This document shows positions 31,514-40,882 of a DNA stretch of 64,000 bases, one piece after another. This stretch comes from Asparagopsis taxiformis (lineage: Eukaryota; Rhodophyta; Florideophyceae; Bonnemaisoniales; Bonnemaisoniaceae), in contig JALQPE010002715.1 in NCBI GenBank assembly GCA_030407315.1, positions 1-64,000 on the forward strand, in the 5' to 3' direction. The stretch's first letter is position 1; the number at the start of each line of letters is the position of its first letter. The translations under genes and the position numbers were made by a program. Under the pieces are notes generated by a model. It made no database searches. It was not told the origin of the DNA and was given only the letters and a program-made list of their open reading frames with translations.

Positions 31514-33001
31514 ATGTCGCAGCCCCCAGTTGAACCAGCCTCCGCCAACCCACCGCGAGATTCCCGGCAGAACAGGAACCGGAGCAGAAAACGAAATTAC
31601 CCAAGTTTTTCGGCCGGACGGAATCCTGGCAGACCAAGAACAACGGAACAGCAAGAAGGAACGGGTCTCAATACACCGGATCCTATTCTCGGATCTCTGC
31701 AGCACAATCCGGAAATATCTAATGCGCTCGAAAGACAAAACACTGAAAGCACTCCAGTGCAGGATGATTCTCCTGACCTCGCCACAGTTGAAGTAGCTGC
31801 TTTATTGAAAATGAGTGATCAGAAGTTGAAGCATATGTATCTACGCGCGCCAAGTACTTTCCGTGCAAAACTTACCCTGAACAGTGCACAGCCGCTGGAG
31901 TCGGTGTTAAACTTGCGTGACTTAATCCGAGAAGCGGATTATCAACGTCTGCAACCATCAGTCTTGCAACCAGAAGAAAGCTTTGAAAAAATTATGGAGA
32001 TGTCACCAGCAGTTCTCTTGGACACCATGTGCAAGAGTCCACAACTTTTATCAAACTTGCTGCATTCTGCATCCCAAGCTAGAAAAAATTTACCCGATCT
32101 GAGAAGCTCTACAGAAGATATTGCTGCGATGGGAGACATCGCAACCGCGCTCGCTTGGAAAGTAAATGCTCTTAGCGAACTTCTTGACATAGAGGAAGAG
32201 AACAGCAAGAAACTGCAACTGGAACTTGACCAACTTCCTGGCAGACCCCAAACAAATGACGGATTGCAGGCGGCAGCCTCAATTCCTAGTGCAACCCCCC
32301 TGCAAGCAGACGATCTTTCCATGCAAATCGGCGGAGTACCGCTGTCTGCACCACCCGTAACGTCATTGGACGGGATGGATTTTCCGACGGGACGGAGAGG
32401 TGCCTTGCGTCTACCGTCCCAGGTCACGCACTACCCAACGCATGGCACCTCCCAAGTCTTACTGGCCGTTCCAGAGATACTAGGCCCCTCCATCCTGTAC
32501 AATTTCATCAAACACGGTTTGAACGTAGAGACCTATGTTCGAACCCGGCCATATTGGCAAAGTGGCCAACACCCAGAGCAAATAGAATTGGAGGCGCTCA
32601 CACTGGCTCGCGCCCTCCACATTACCCTCATGCAATACCCCTCCCCGACAGCCGCCCTCCTCGCATGCCCTTGGATGGAGGTGGTGCTGCGACGCCTGTA
32701 TACCATCCTAAAAGTGGAGGAAACTCATTTCAAGCACCCACAGCACACCAGAGCAGTAATATGGGAAGGATACAAACCCTCTCTGGAGACACAGCGGGAC
32801 GATGGCCTGATCGTCCAAACACTCGAGAACAACAGGATGCAGCACATCGCTGCAGAGACACGCACGAACGCGGCGATGTCGCGAATGACAACCCCGATGC
32901 GAACAACCCACCATTTGCAATCGAGAGCGAAAAAGAGGAGCAACTACATTCGCCGCTTCAATGGACCGAAGGAACACATAACCGATCCCAAGCTTCGATA
33001 A
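31514..33001 (+). CDS. DIRS Gag-like protein
   Basis: The frame is open from 31220, but I choose ATG 31514 (MSQPPVEPASANPP): the 31220-31510 part is identical in non-coding short copies at 51770-52063, so it is probably leader. The product is about 495 residues. The N-terminus is rich in Arg, Asn and Pro (nucleic-acid binding type). A helical middle (LLKMSDQKLKHMYL.., ESFEKIMEMSPAVLLDTMC) is followed by a coiled-coil-like stretch (LSELLDIEEENSKKLQLELDQL) and a tail overlapping the next gene by about 450 bases. No zinc knuckle is present, as is common in DIRS Gags. Function is assigned from position in the element. Confidence 0.65.
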   Translation: MSQPPVEPASANPPRDSRQNRNRSRKRNYPSFSAGRNPGRPRTTEQQEGTGLNTPDPILGSLQHNPEISNALERQNTESTPVQDDSPDLATVEVAALLKMSDQKLKHMYLRAPSTFRAKLTLNSAQPLESVLNLRDLIREADYQRLQPSVLQPEESFEKIMEMSPAVLLDTMCKSPQLLSNLLHSASQARKNLPDLRSSTEDIAAMGDIATALAWKVNALSELLDIEEENSKKLQLELDQLPGRPQTNDGLQAAASIPSATPLQADDLSMQIGGVPLSAPPVTSLDGMDFPTGRRGALRLPSQVTHYPTHGTSQVLLAVPEILGPSILYNFIKHGLNVETYVRTRPYWQSGQHPEQIELEALTLARALHITLMQYPSPTAALLACPWMEVVLRRLYTILKVEETHFKHPQHTRAVIWEGYKPSLETQRDDGLIVQTLENNRMQHIAAETRTNAAMSRMTTPMRTTHHLQSRAKKRSNYIRRFNGPKEHITDPKLR

Positions 33002-35184
33002 GAGAGGAACGAAACACGACCAACCGCACCTTCCCCACCCGTTATCTTTGTAAACCCACTAGCAATTCTCTTGCCTATAACGCGTTGATGGCTCTAGACG
33101 TCTTATACTCAGGCAAAATTGCCTCTCTGCCACGCAATACCGCTTCGTCTGCGGCAGCTCAGAGAGCGTCGCAATCAGTGACTGAGCGGCTGAACGAGCT
33201 GTATCAAGATTCTGGAAGCGATCCGTACTGCAAACTAGCTCGAGACCTCTCAAAGAATTCCTGGCCTCTAGATGGACAGTTTCAGGAGTCTGAGGAATGG
33301 GCAGTACTGCAAAATTTTCAAGAGACGGCATCCAGAACCACAGACGACGGGAGAGGAGACTTCATGCTGCTTAACGAACAGCGCGTTGACCTCCCCAAAC
33401 AGACGGTGGGGGCGGACCTGCGATGGCTGGAACTACTTCCACTGGAAGTTCGACAGTGGATATCCGATCCCTCTCTCCAATATTTCGTCGACCCGATGCT
33501 GGAAGCTATGAAAAGTAGCGATGATTTTCCCAAATTCAAAGTCCATGCTTTAACAGGTCATTATGAAACCATTCTGACTCGAGCATACAATGCAGGTGTG
33601 GTAGTCTGGTCAGACCCAGCGTCTGAGACGAAAGATTACAATTCACTCGCCATGCAACTTACAATGACCTCCTTCGCGGTCAAGAAGGATCAAAACCGTG
33701 ACCGCATGATCAGCTGGCCGCGATTCCAAAACTGTTTCATGCCCGATGCTCCTTACACCGATCTTCCTACACCAGATCTCTTCTCCCTGATCCGTCTACC
33801 GACGTCCTCAAACATGTCTGGTTTTTTCTTTGACGTCGAAAACATGTTTCACCACATCAAATTACCCCAGTCTCTGGCCAGGCTCATGCCGTTGGCTCAA
33901 GTAAAGGCAGCAGCACTCGGGAAGGAAACGGTACAAAAAATTGAAGCAGATTTCAGACGATCTATCAACCCTGAGGAACTGCTTCGCCCTCTACAAGCTA
34001 CACTACCAATGGGTTTCAAGTGGGCCGTTTATATCGCGCATACCATAGCTGCACAGTGCATGAAGCATGCATTTGCAGCAATGAAGGCATCCCATGGGTT
34101 TCCTGAAATTCCTTGCCAGGCACGCCTGGTGACAATGCTAAGAGGCGAGGGTCTCATTGTGCTCCGTTCTGGAGATATATTGCTGCTTCACATCATTGAT
34201 GACGTCAATCCAATTTGCATTGATTGGCCAGCAAAAGCAGTAATCGCGCTGAACGTTGCATGTGCCAAAACTTTTGCAGAATATGGACTTCCCCGAAAGC
34301 AGTCTAAGTCGTCGGCAATCAATGAAGTCGTTACCAATTCGATGCCGTTCATGGGTTGGTCTATAGACCTCTCCAGTCACACAATAAGGCCGCAGCAGAG
34401 AAAACTAATTCACGCGTTGTCTGATGCATGGCGTTGCATAAACGAAGAAAGCCTTTCCCCTGCTGCCCTCCAGTCAGCCATAGGTCGGCTCATATGGATA
34501 GCGCTTGGTATTCGCCCGCTCTTATCTGTCCTTCTTCATTCCTTTCACTATGCAAATCCTAAGCGGGATCCAACACGCTCAATTGCCGCCGTTGTGAAAC
34601 GCGAGCTCTCCACGTTTGTCCGAATACTTCCGCTTTCATTTGTCAAACTGCAGCGGAATACGTGGAGCAATATCATTGCATTCGACGCTTCTAATGAAGC
34701 AGGTGGCGTTTGTTTTGCCGCAATACCGCTCGGAAGAGCAAATGTCTTCGAAAAATTCGTCAATAGATCTCTCACCAACCGAACGCATTGCGAAAAGATG
34801 CGTTTGAATGCTCTAGTACGAAGCCTGCATTGGTCAGTTGTGTTCTCACACAAATGGAGACGCAAACAGCACATCAATGTTCTCGAGGCCCACGCCGCGG
34901 TCCTTGCAGTAGAATGGGCTGTGTCGCACCCAATTACGGGAAATCGTGTTTTAATTATTTCGGACTCACTAGTGGTGATCGGTGCACTACAGAAAGGAAG
35001 ATCGTCGTCCACGGAACTCGCGCTGCCTTGCCGGCGTTTTGCGGCGATTGTAATAGCGCACGACTTACATCCACTCTTCATTCACGTCCCGTCAGAGTCT
35101 AATCCAGCTGACGGCCCATCCCGACTACGACCGACTTGGGTTCATGGAAATCCATCGCTGGGATTGCCAGAACATCAAATCTAG
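32554..35184 (+). CDS. DIRS reverse transcriptase-RNase H
   Basis: 876 codons, with the first ~150 overlapping the Gag-like frame. The start is uncertain: frameshifting or a later start are possible. From ~residue 385 it reads as DIRS-type RT: RMISWPRFQNCFMP, then FFFDVENMFHHIKLP (first catalytic Asp), TLPMGFKWAVYIAH, and LLLHIIDDVNPI (the IIDD box in place of YxDD). RNase H follows: IAFDASNEAGGVCF, INVLEAHAAVLAVEWA, VLIISDSLVVIGALQ and NPADGPSR hold the D-E-D-D residues. No protease or integrase is present. Confidence 0.85.
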   Translation: MAKWPTPRANRIGGAHTGSRPPHYPHAIPLPDSRPPRMPLDGGGAATPVYHPKSGGNSFQAPTAHQSSNMGRIQTLSGDTAGRWPDRPNTREQQDAAHRCRDTHERGDVANDNPDANNPPFAIESEKEEQLHSPLQWTEGTHNRSQASIREERNTTNRTFPTRYLCKPTSNSLAYNALMALDVLYSGKIASLPRNTASSAAAQRASQSVTERLNELYQDSGSDPYCKLARDLSKNSWPLDGQFQESEEWAVLQNFQETASRTTDDGRGDFMLLNEQRVDLPKQTVGADLRWLELLPLEVRQWISDPSLQYFVDPMLEAMKSSDDFPKFKVHALTGHYETILTRAYNAGVVVWSDPASETKDYNSLAMQLTMTSFAVKKDQNRDRMISWPRFQNCFMPDAPYTDLPTPDLFSLIRLPTSSNMSGFFFDVENMFHHIKLPQSLARLMPLAQVKAAALGKETVQKIEADFRRSINPEELLRPLQATLPMGFKWAVYIAHTIAAQCMKHAFAAMKASHGFPEIPCQARLVTMLRGEGLIVLRSGDILLLHIIDDVNPICIDWPAKAVIALNVACAKTFAEYGLPRKQSKSSAINEVVTNSMPFMGWSIDLSSHTIRPQQRKLIHALSDAWRCINEESLSPAALQSAIGRLIWIALGIRPLLSVLLHSFHYANPKRDPTRSIAAVVKRELSTFVRILPLSFVKLQRNTWSNIIAFDASNEAGGVCFAAIPLGRANVFEKFVNRSLTNRTHCEKMRLNALVRSLHWSVVFSHKWRRKQHINVLEAHAAVLAVEWAVSHPITGNRVLIISDSLVVIGALQKGRSSSTELALPCRRFAAIVIAHDLHPLFIHVPSESNPADGPSRLRPTWVHGNPSLGLPEHQI

Positions 35185-35242
35185 CGGAATCAAGCCTGTT
35201 TTCGTCGCCGCACAGCAGATCGAGCGGGGTCAGTCACTCTGA

Positions 35243-36574
35243 ATGATTTGGTATTACGTACGAATAATGAACACAAAAGCGAAACTGACGAGCGCACGAT
35301 GCGACCTAAACAAAACATATGCAGGTGATGAATTCATGAGCAACATAGCAGAAAAAGCACTAACAGTCTATGACCAATACCCGCTCATTCGAAACACCCT
35401 AAAACCATCGACACGAAACAGATATATGTCTGCCTTCAAGAGCTTCTATAGCAAAGTTTACCACCTGCCCAGAACAGCCTACGAGCTCGATGTCACACTC
35501 ACCGACTACATACAGACACAGGCTATGCAGATTGCATCAGCTGGGCGAAAGCAAGAAATGGTCAACCTAATATCACATCTGGCTATCGCTGTACCGGAGC
35601 TCGGTCGAATGCTTCCAAGAGCCCGAAGGGCAATAAAAGGATGGAGCAAGCTTACACCATCGCAAGCAGCTTTACCAATCACCCGCCATCTTATGTTTGC
35701 AATCGTACATTATCTGCGATGTAAGAACCAACCTTGTATTGCAGCCGCGGTACTGACTGCCTGGGGAGCGTACCTCAGGGCATCAGAAGTTTTGAAATTG
35801 GACTGGACGGATATTGCGCTGCATGGAGATACTCGTACGATACACTTCTCGGAATCGATCGTGGGAGTGAACGTCAAAGATGCCAAAACCGGCCCTTTGC
35901 AGTTCACTTCGATTAGAGATGAGCTGGTGCAGAAGCTTCTCCATCGCTATGCCGATACAAGCCACAGGTCCGGTCTCGCTTTCCCGCTTTCTTACGCCTC
36001 TTACTTGTCAAACTTTAAAGAGGCGGCGGCTTTCTTCGGCCTCCCACTCAGCCTCACCCCACATTCAGCACGAATCGGAGGTGCCCTCCATGACTACTGT
36101 AATGGCATGGAAGCAACATCAATAGCAATACATGGTAGGTGGGAGAGCGTGCAGTCATTGCGACACTATCTCACAAACGGAAGAGCCATCGTGCAGAAAA
36201 TGCAACTCACGCAAGCACAGGGGGACCTAATCGAGCAGTACGCTCGGGGAACTCACCACTTCCTGCTTGGGACACAGTCTTTCCATGATCCTGGTTCTGC
36301 TCCTACAAAACGGCTGCAATTTACCACCACCGACGCAACTATCCATGCTGAATCGGAGCAGAAAGTTTCGAGTCTGGTTGGAAGCTATTGGAATAAGTCG
36401 CTGCGACGAGAAAACGGGAAGCGCAACTGGAAACTCGTCTGTAGGAGTAGCAAAATCACCAATGGGCCTAGTGATAACAGGGACGCCGACGGTACAAGTG
36501 GTGTTGAATACAGAATCAGGACAGAGGCAAAGCGCAAACATCATAAACGGAGCTGGTCCAAGGTGTGCCGATAA
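35243..36574 (+). CDS. Tyrosine recombinase of the DIRS element
   Basis: 443 codons. The N-terminal half is a core-binding (SAM-like) domain: STRNRYMSAFKSFYSKVY. The catalytic half has the first Arg in YLRASEVLKLDWTDI, the H-x-x-R box in LTPHSARIGGAL, a His/Trp box HGRWESV and the nucleophile Tyr in SLRHYL. This set marks the phage-integrase/Cre class. In DIRS elements the enzyme integrates a circular cDNA without target duplication. The ~90 residues after the Tyr are basic (KRKHHKRSW) and may bind DNA. The gene is separated from the RT gene by 58 bases. Confidence 0.88.
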   Translation: MIWYYVRIMNTKAKLTSARCDLNKTYAGDEFMSNIAEKALTVYDQYPLIRNTLKPSTRNRYMSAFKSFYSKVYHLPRTAYELDVTLTDYIQTQAMQIASAGRKQEMVNLISHLAIAVPELGRMLPRARRAIKGWSKLTPSQAALPITRHLMFAIVHYLRCKNQPCIAAAVLTAWGAYLRASEVLKLDWTDIALHGDTRTIHFSESIVGVNVKDAKTGPLQFTSIRDELVQKLLHRYADTSHRSGLAFPLSYASYLSNFKEAAAFFGLPLSLTPHSARIGGALHDYCNGMEATSIAIHGRWESVQSLRHYLTNGRAIVQKMQLTQAQGDLIEQYARGTHHFLLGTQSFHDPGSAPTKRLQFTTTDATIHAESEQKVSSLVGSYWNKSLRRENGKRNWKLVCRSSKITNGPSDNRDADGTSGVEYRIRTEAKRKHHKRSWSKVCR

Positions 36575-36981
36575 CATATATGAGTGGCAATGGGGCGCTC
36601 TCAAGCTCCCGCAGTGTCCAGCTTTTTCTCCTGAGTAGCGCCAAGCTATTTCATTGTTTTTCACTACGTTTCCAATCTCAAAATGCCAGATGGAACTCTC
36701 GAACTTAACTGCTAACGCAGGCAATAAGCATCAATTGAACGCGTACATCGCAAAGCAGAACCCGTCAGTACACGTGACTTGGGATTATGGGGGCCTCTCG
36801 CTACACGCATTTGGCAGGTTAATTTACCTGAAGGACTACAGTACTCCTACCCCTGGGTTGAGCCTGAATGATTTTCAGCCAGCCCTGCAGTAAAAGAACT
36901 GCGTTCTTCTCATCTGGTCCTTTATGACCTGTGATATCAATATCAAGTTCTGGTGCCCAGGCAGTAGTGGTGAGATGTTAA
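36575..36981 (+). repeat. 3' terminal region of the DIRS element
   Basis: From about 36790 to 36981 the sequence ('cctctcgctacacgcatttgg' to 'gtggtgagatgttaa') is repeated almost exactly at 52118-52306 and in diverged, inverted form at 43109-43300 and 53041-53170. It is the most abundant DIRS segment in the window. Confidence 0.85.
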
Positions 36982-37472
36982 GAATATATTATGTTTTTAT
37001 TAAAAAAATGATGAATATTAAATTTAGTAGTACCAGAAGACGTCCTCACAACATTTTGCACTCGTCATACTGGCTGCAACAACACGATGCGTTGAGCTTC
37101 CTTGCATCGCCAAGCTGTACACGATCATCTGCAACTTATCATCATCACCACCCAACAACGATTGAAACACAATTGTGGTGCTCGGGTTTTTCGCTCACAG
37201 AGCTTTGCGATTAGTATTCTGCATGACGCTGACTCCTTTTTTCTCTACAGTCTAGGATTGAGCTGTTTGGTGCCCATCAACTAGCATCTGGATGATCAAA
37301 TGCGGGTAAGAGTACTCTTGCTGCGAGAAGACGCATGCTCCTAATTATGGAATGGGGCCAGACATCGATATATTTGAGTGCCTTTCTTGATCCCATGCGC
37401 CGCAAGCTTCAATGGTGCCGCACCACACTCAATTCAGCCCACCAAATGTCGGATAGTCATTGAAGACACTCG
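36982..37472 (-). repeat. Conserved 3' flank of cysteine-rich gene 1
   Basis: Reverse complement of 42643-43075, the 3' flank of cysteine-rich gene 2, with few changes ('gatgggcaccaaacagctcaa', 'agcttggcgatgcaaggaag'). The homology runs from the gene's stop to the DIRS end on both copies, so gene and flank were duplicated together. An extra ~60 bases near 37380-37430 are absent from the other copy. Confidence 0.8.
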
Positions 37473-39352
37473 CTACAGTCCAACGCGAGCTGCGGCTGTC
37501 AATACCATCTCCTCGCCTCGACTCCCGTAACGCGCCGCAAAACACGTGAATTCCAACCCGGCCGTCCGCGATCCAACTCGAATCCCTCGTCGATATCGTG
37601 GACTATTCACCGCCATCACTCGCTCATCACACCCAGCCATTCCGCAATACGTTTTCATCATCATCGCGGCTCCATTGTAATGCACCATATGCCCGGCGGT
37701 TGCACAGCTCCCCGACGAATCACAGAGCACGTCGGCAACGGCGTGTTCTGCATAGACGAGCTGATGTTTGGGGAAGTGTGAGAGGGCGCGTGCGTCGATG
37801 CATACGTTGGTGGCTGGGAGGGGAGAGGGGGATACTTGGAGTGGGAGGTCGTCTGCTTGTGGTGTAGAACTTGTACTTGCTTCGGAGAATGAACTGGATG
37901 GCAGTGGCAGAGTATCTGGACATTTGATCGGTTCCAACAGCCCAACTCCAATAGAAAAACAGAACCCTCCAACTGTGCAGTAGTCGCCATCAAGACATTC
38001 CGGATCTTCACATGAACACAAGTTGTCTGAAACATCAACCGAGTGGCATGTACATAGCTGAGTACCTTGGCATGGCTCGAAGTCCCCATTTCGACAAAAT
38101 CTCAACCCCGCACAATCCTTGTTCTCTCTGCACTGTTCACCTGTGAATCCACCTTCATCATTGAGATTATCTGCAATGCATACACACTGTGTCGAATTGC
38201 CACAAGGCTGGACAACCTCACCAATATCCAGACATGCGTGTAAAAGTCTGCAATCGTTATCTGTTTTACAGCTCTGTCCGAAATCTGTGCCAATGTCCGG
38301 ACATGGTGCGACGCGTGTGAAGTTCAGGTTACTTGAAACACATGCAGTCATATTTCCCCCCAAGGAACTGCAAACATCTCCGTCCAAGCATTCGACATGC
38401 GGACAACCACAGCTGGTATCTTGAGGGAGACAGATACACCCTGACAAAGTTGTACATGGTGTTAAATCCTCGATATCAGTGCAAAAACGATGTCCAGAGC
38501 ACGCCGCATCACTTGTACATGACTCCCCTGTGAATTTCATTGCTATCACATACAAGCGATGGAAGGGTGTTCGGAGCAGTCGCACAACCCACCAATTTCC
38601 CTCCAAAATCCGTACACCTATCTCCTTCCAAACATTCTGGTTCACTACATGAACATACTAGATCTTCGAAGTCAATTGGAAAACACGAACAGGGAGGTTC
38701 AGAACATGGCTGACTGGGATCTTCATCTGAAAGACACTCCCTTGGACCAGCACAATCACTGTCTCTACTGCACCCCTCCACAGTGAAGTTACCAGGACCA
38801 CCACAGTCTATCCGTGGAAAACCACGCACAGGCGATACACACATATTATCAGAACCTACCACAGAGCATACATCCCCTTCCAGACACTCGGTGTCCCTGC
38901 ACGCACATATCAAGTCGACAGGGTCTGGTGGCAGACATAGACAACCGGACGAGGTGGAACACGGTGTCGAGGATTGAACGTCAATGCAACGGCGCGGTGG
39001 GGTGCATTGTTGGTCAGTTGTGCAGAGTTCACCAGAGAGGCCGGATGAAGGCTGTCGCTGAAGGTGGTGGAGGAGGAATTGTTGGAGTTTGGTGTGGATA
39101 AATGGGTCGAGCGGGGTAGAACGGAATGGGAGTCGCTGTGTCGATGAGGTTTGGCGCTTATGACCCGGTTGATAATGGAAGGGTAACCGTTTCTGCGTCT
39201 CGCTGCGACTATTGAGGCTGCGGGTGAGAGGAGAGAGGGGTTGGTGATGAGGAGGAGGTAATGAATGGGGCGGTTGAATCTGGATATCATGACGGGCGAA
39301 GAGGAGAGGTAGAGAGAAGTGGGAGGACAAAGGGTGGGAATGAAGTTGCCAT
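37473..39352 (-). pseudogene. Cysteine-rich secreted-protein gene 1, frameshifted
   Basis: Paralogue of the intact gene at 40747-42642, on the opposite strand. A conserved upstream ATGGCAAC lies at 39352. Hydrophobic signal-like sequence (MISRFNRPIHYLLLITNPSLL) is in one frame and the first Cys module (GELCTTDQQCTPPRRC) in another, so an indel lies near 39130-39190. A second break is at about 38540, where 'gatagcaatg' replaces 'gatggcgcaatg' of gene 2 (two bases lost). After that the frame is open through three more Cys modules and the ~110-residue C-terminal domain to the stop at 37473. Two breaks make a normal product unlikely. Confidence 0.8.
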
Positions 39353-40684
39353 GAGGTAAGGAGGACACTTAATCAAGTGTGGACGACGTAGCTGGGTTTC
39401 AGATTTGGATACAGTTGGAGTGGCGATGAATGTGAGGGCTTTTTCTGAAACTGTATCCCATTAGCCTGGAGTATTAAATGTGGGATCTTTGCGCAAGTAT
39501 CGACCGATCTCGCGAAGACAGAAAGTAGCGGGTTTCAGCCATTGGTGAATACTCTGTAGCTCTGCAGTGGTTTCGGCACGGCGACCTGCTGCAGTACAAG
39601 GGAGGTTTAGCTTTATTTACAGAGCCAGCAAGGTGTAATGTTCGACCACGTCTTGGACGCGTTGCATAAGCGAAAGGCTCTATTTATTGAAAAATAGGCA
39701 GAGTAGCGCCAAAATCCACACAGCGCATGGAGGACGTGGATGTCATAGTCACCGAATGTTGTGTCAACTCATCCAGTCAGGACTGCCTGCTTCATTCCTT
39801 GGCCGTGTGTACGTCAGCGTATCAAGTTCTAGACACGTCAGATACGATTCGGACTGGTGGCAGACGCGTGAAAGCGCTTGAAGATAGTGTTCACTCTCGT
39901 CACGGTAGGCCATTGAAGCACGGTCCAGCTAATCACAGGAACTGGATTGTACAAATGGGTTTCGAATCTGGTACGTACTAAATCCCCAATTATTAATTTA
40001 AAAACATTCAAAACTTTCAGGACATATTAATATTTTGAGATGAAATTTTCAACAATTAACATAGATTCAATATATCATATCATACAGTCACGGTCGTAAG
40101 CCAGCCGTATTTGCAGCTCGGCGTGAATCTCCGCTGTTGGCGAGGGAGAAGCATGCACCCAGCGGCAGATGGGCTGGATATACACGCGCATGGGCAAGCG
40201 GCTGAGCGAAATATGAAAGTAGCGCGTGTACCCGAGGGTAAACCGCTTTCATCTTGTCATATGGTTAACGATGCATGTCCACCAACTCTACTGCGCTGGA
40301 ATATGCCAATCCTGCAGAGCTGTGGCACGTAAGGCGTATGAGGACGAAATTGATATCACGATATCCAATTTTCCTTCACTGCTGCCGAAACCAGTCGAAT
40401 CCATATCTCGAGAGCAGCTTCCACCACGCAAGTGTATTTTGCACACCTCATCCGCTTGGGACAAACGTGTCGTATATATGTCTTGCCGTCGACAATGCAC
40501 GTAACAAGTCGCCGCTTGCACAAATCATGCAATAAAACCGCAGCGATTTATCTCCCATGCCGTCGATTGGTTTCCATTGGAATACAGTTCCTGAAAAAGC
40601 TCCCATATCTATCGTCCCTTCATCTGTATCCAATCCGAAGTCTAGTTGCTTCGCCCACACTTGATTAAGTACCACCCTTACAAC
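39353..40684. other. Region between divergent cysteine-rich genes 1 and 2
   Basis: No gene supported. The outer ~60 bases on both sides are conserved in inverted orientation: 'cacacttgattaagt' then 'ttac..catggcaac' precede both genes, as expected for duplicated promoters and leaders. The same start block precedes gene 3. Confidence 0.5.
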
Positions 40685-40882
40685 ATGGCAACTTCGTTCC
40701 CACTCTTCGCCCTCCCACTTCTCTCAACCGCCCCACCTCACCCGTCATGCAAACCAGACTCAACCAGCCCATCTATTGCCCCCTTCTCCTCATCACCATC
40801 CTGTGCCTCCTCTCAACTGCAGCCTCTACAGTCACACCGAGCCGCAGAAACAGTTACGCAGCCATTCTCCAGCGAGTCATAA
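40685..40882 (+). other. Conserved upstream ORF of cysteine-rich gene 2
   Basis: An ATGGCAAC start, kept in all three gene copies, opens a frame that overlaps the main start (40747) in another frame and stops at 40882. In gene 1 the matching frame stops after 21 codons; in gene 3 it is in frame with the main start. It may be a leader control ORF or the original start before an indel. Confidence 0.35.

Larger units (their letters stand above)
31161..36981 (+). mobile_element. DIRS-type tyrosine-recombinase retrotransposon
   Basis: Ends are defined by comparison with other copies. The left end ataggatttcaaggcacg is shared with 46869 and, inverted, with 44449; the right end gagatgttaa is shared with 52306 and, inverted, with 43109. 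Inside are three partly overlapping genes: a Gag-like ORF, RT-RNase H, and a tyrosine recombinase in place of an integrase. This is the gene set of DIRS/PAT/Ngaro elements. No target duplication is seen, as expected for tyrosine-recombinase integration. Whether the ends are inverted repeats (DIRS) or split direct repeats (PAT/Ngaro) could not be settled by eye. No methyltransferase domain was noticed. Confidence 0.85.
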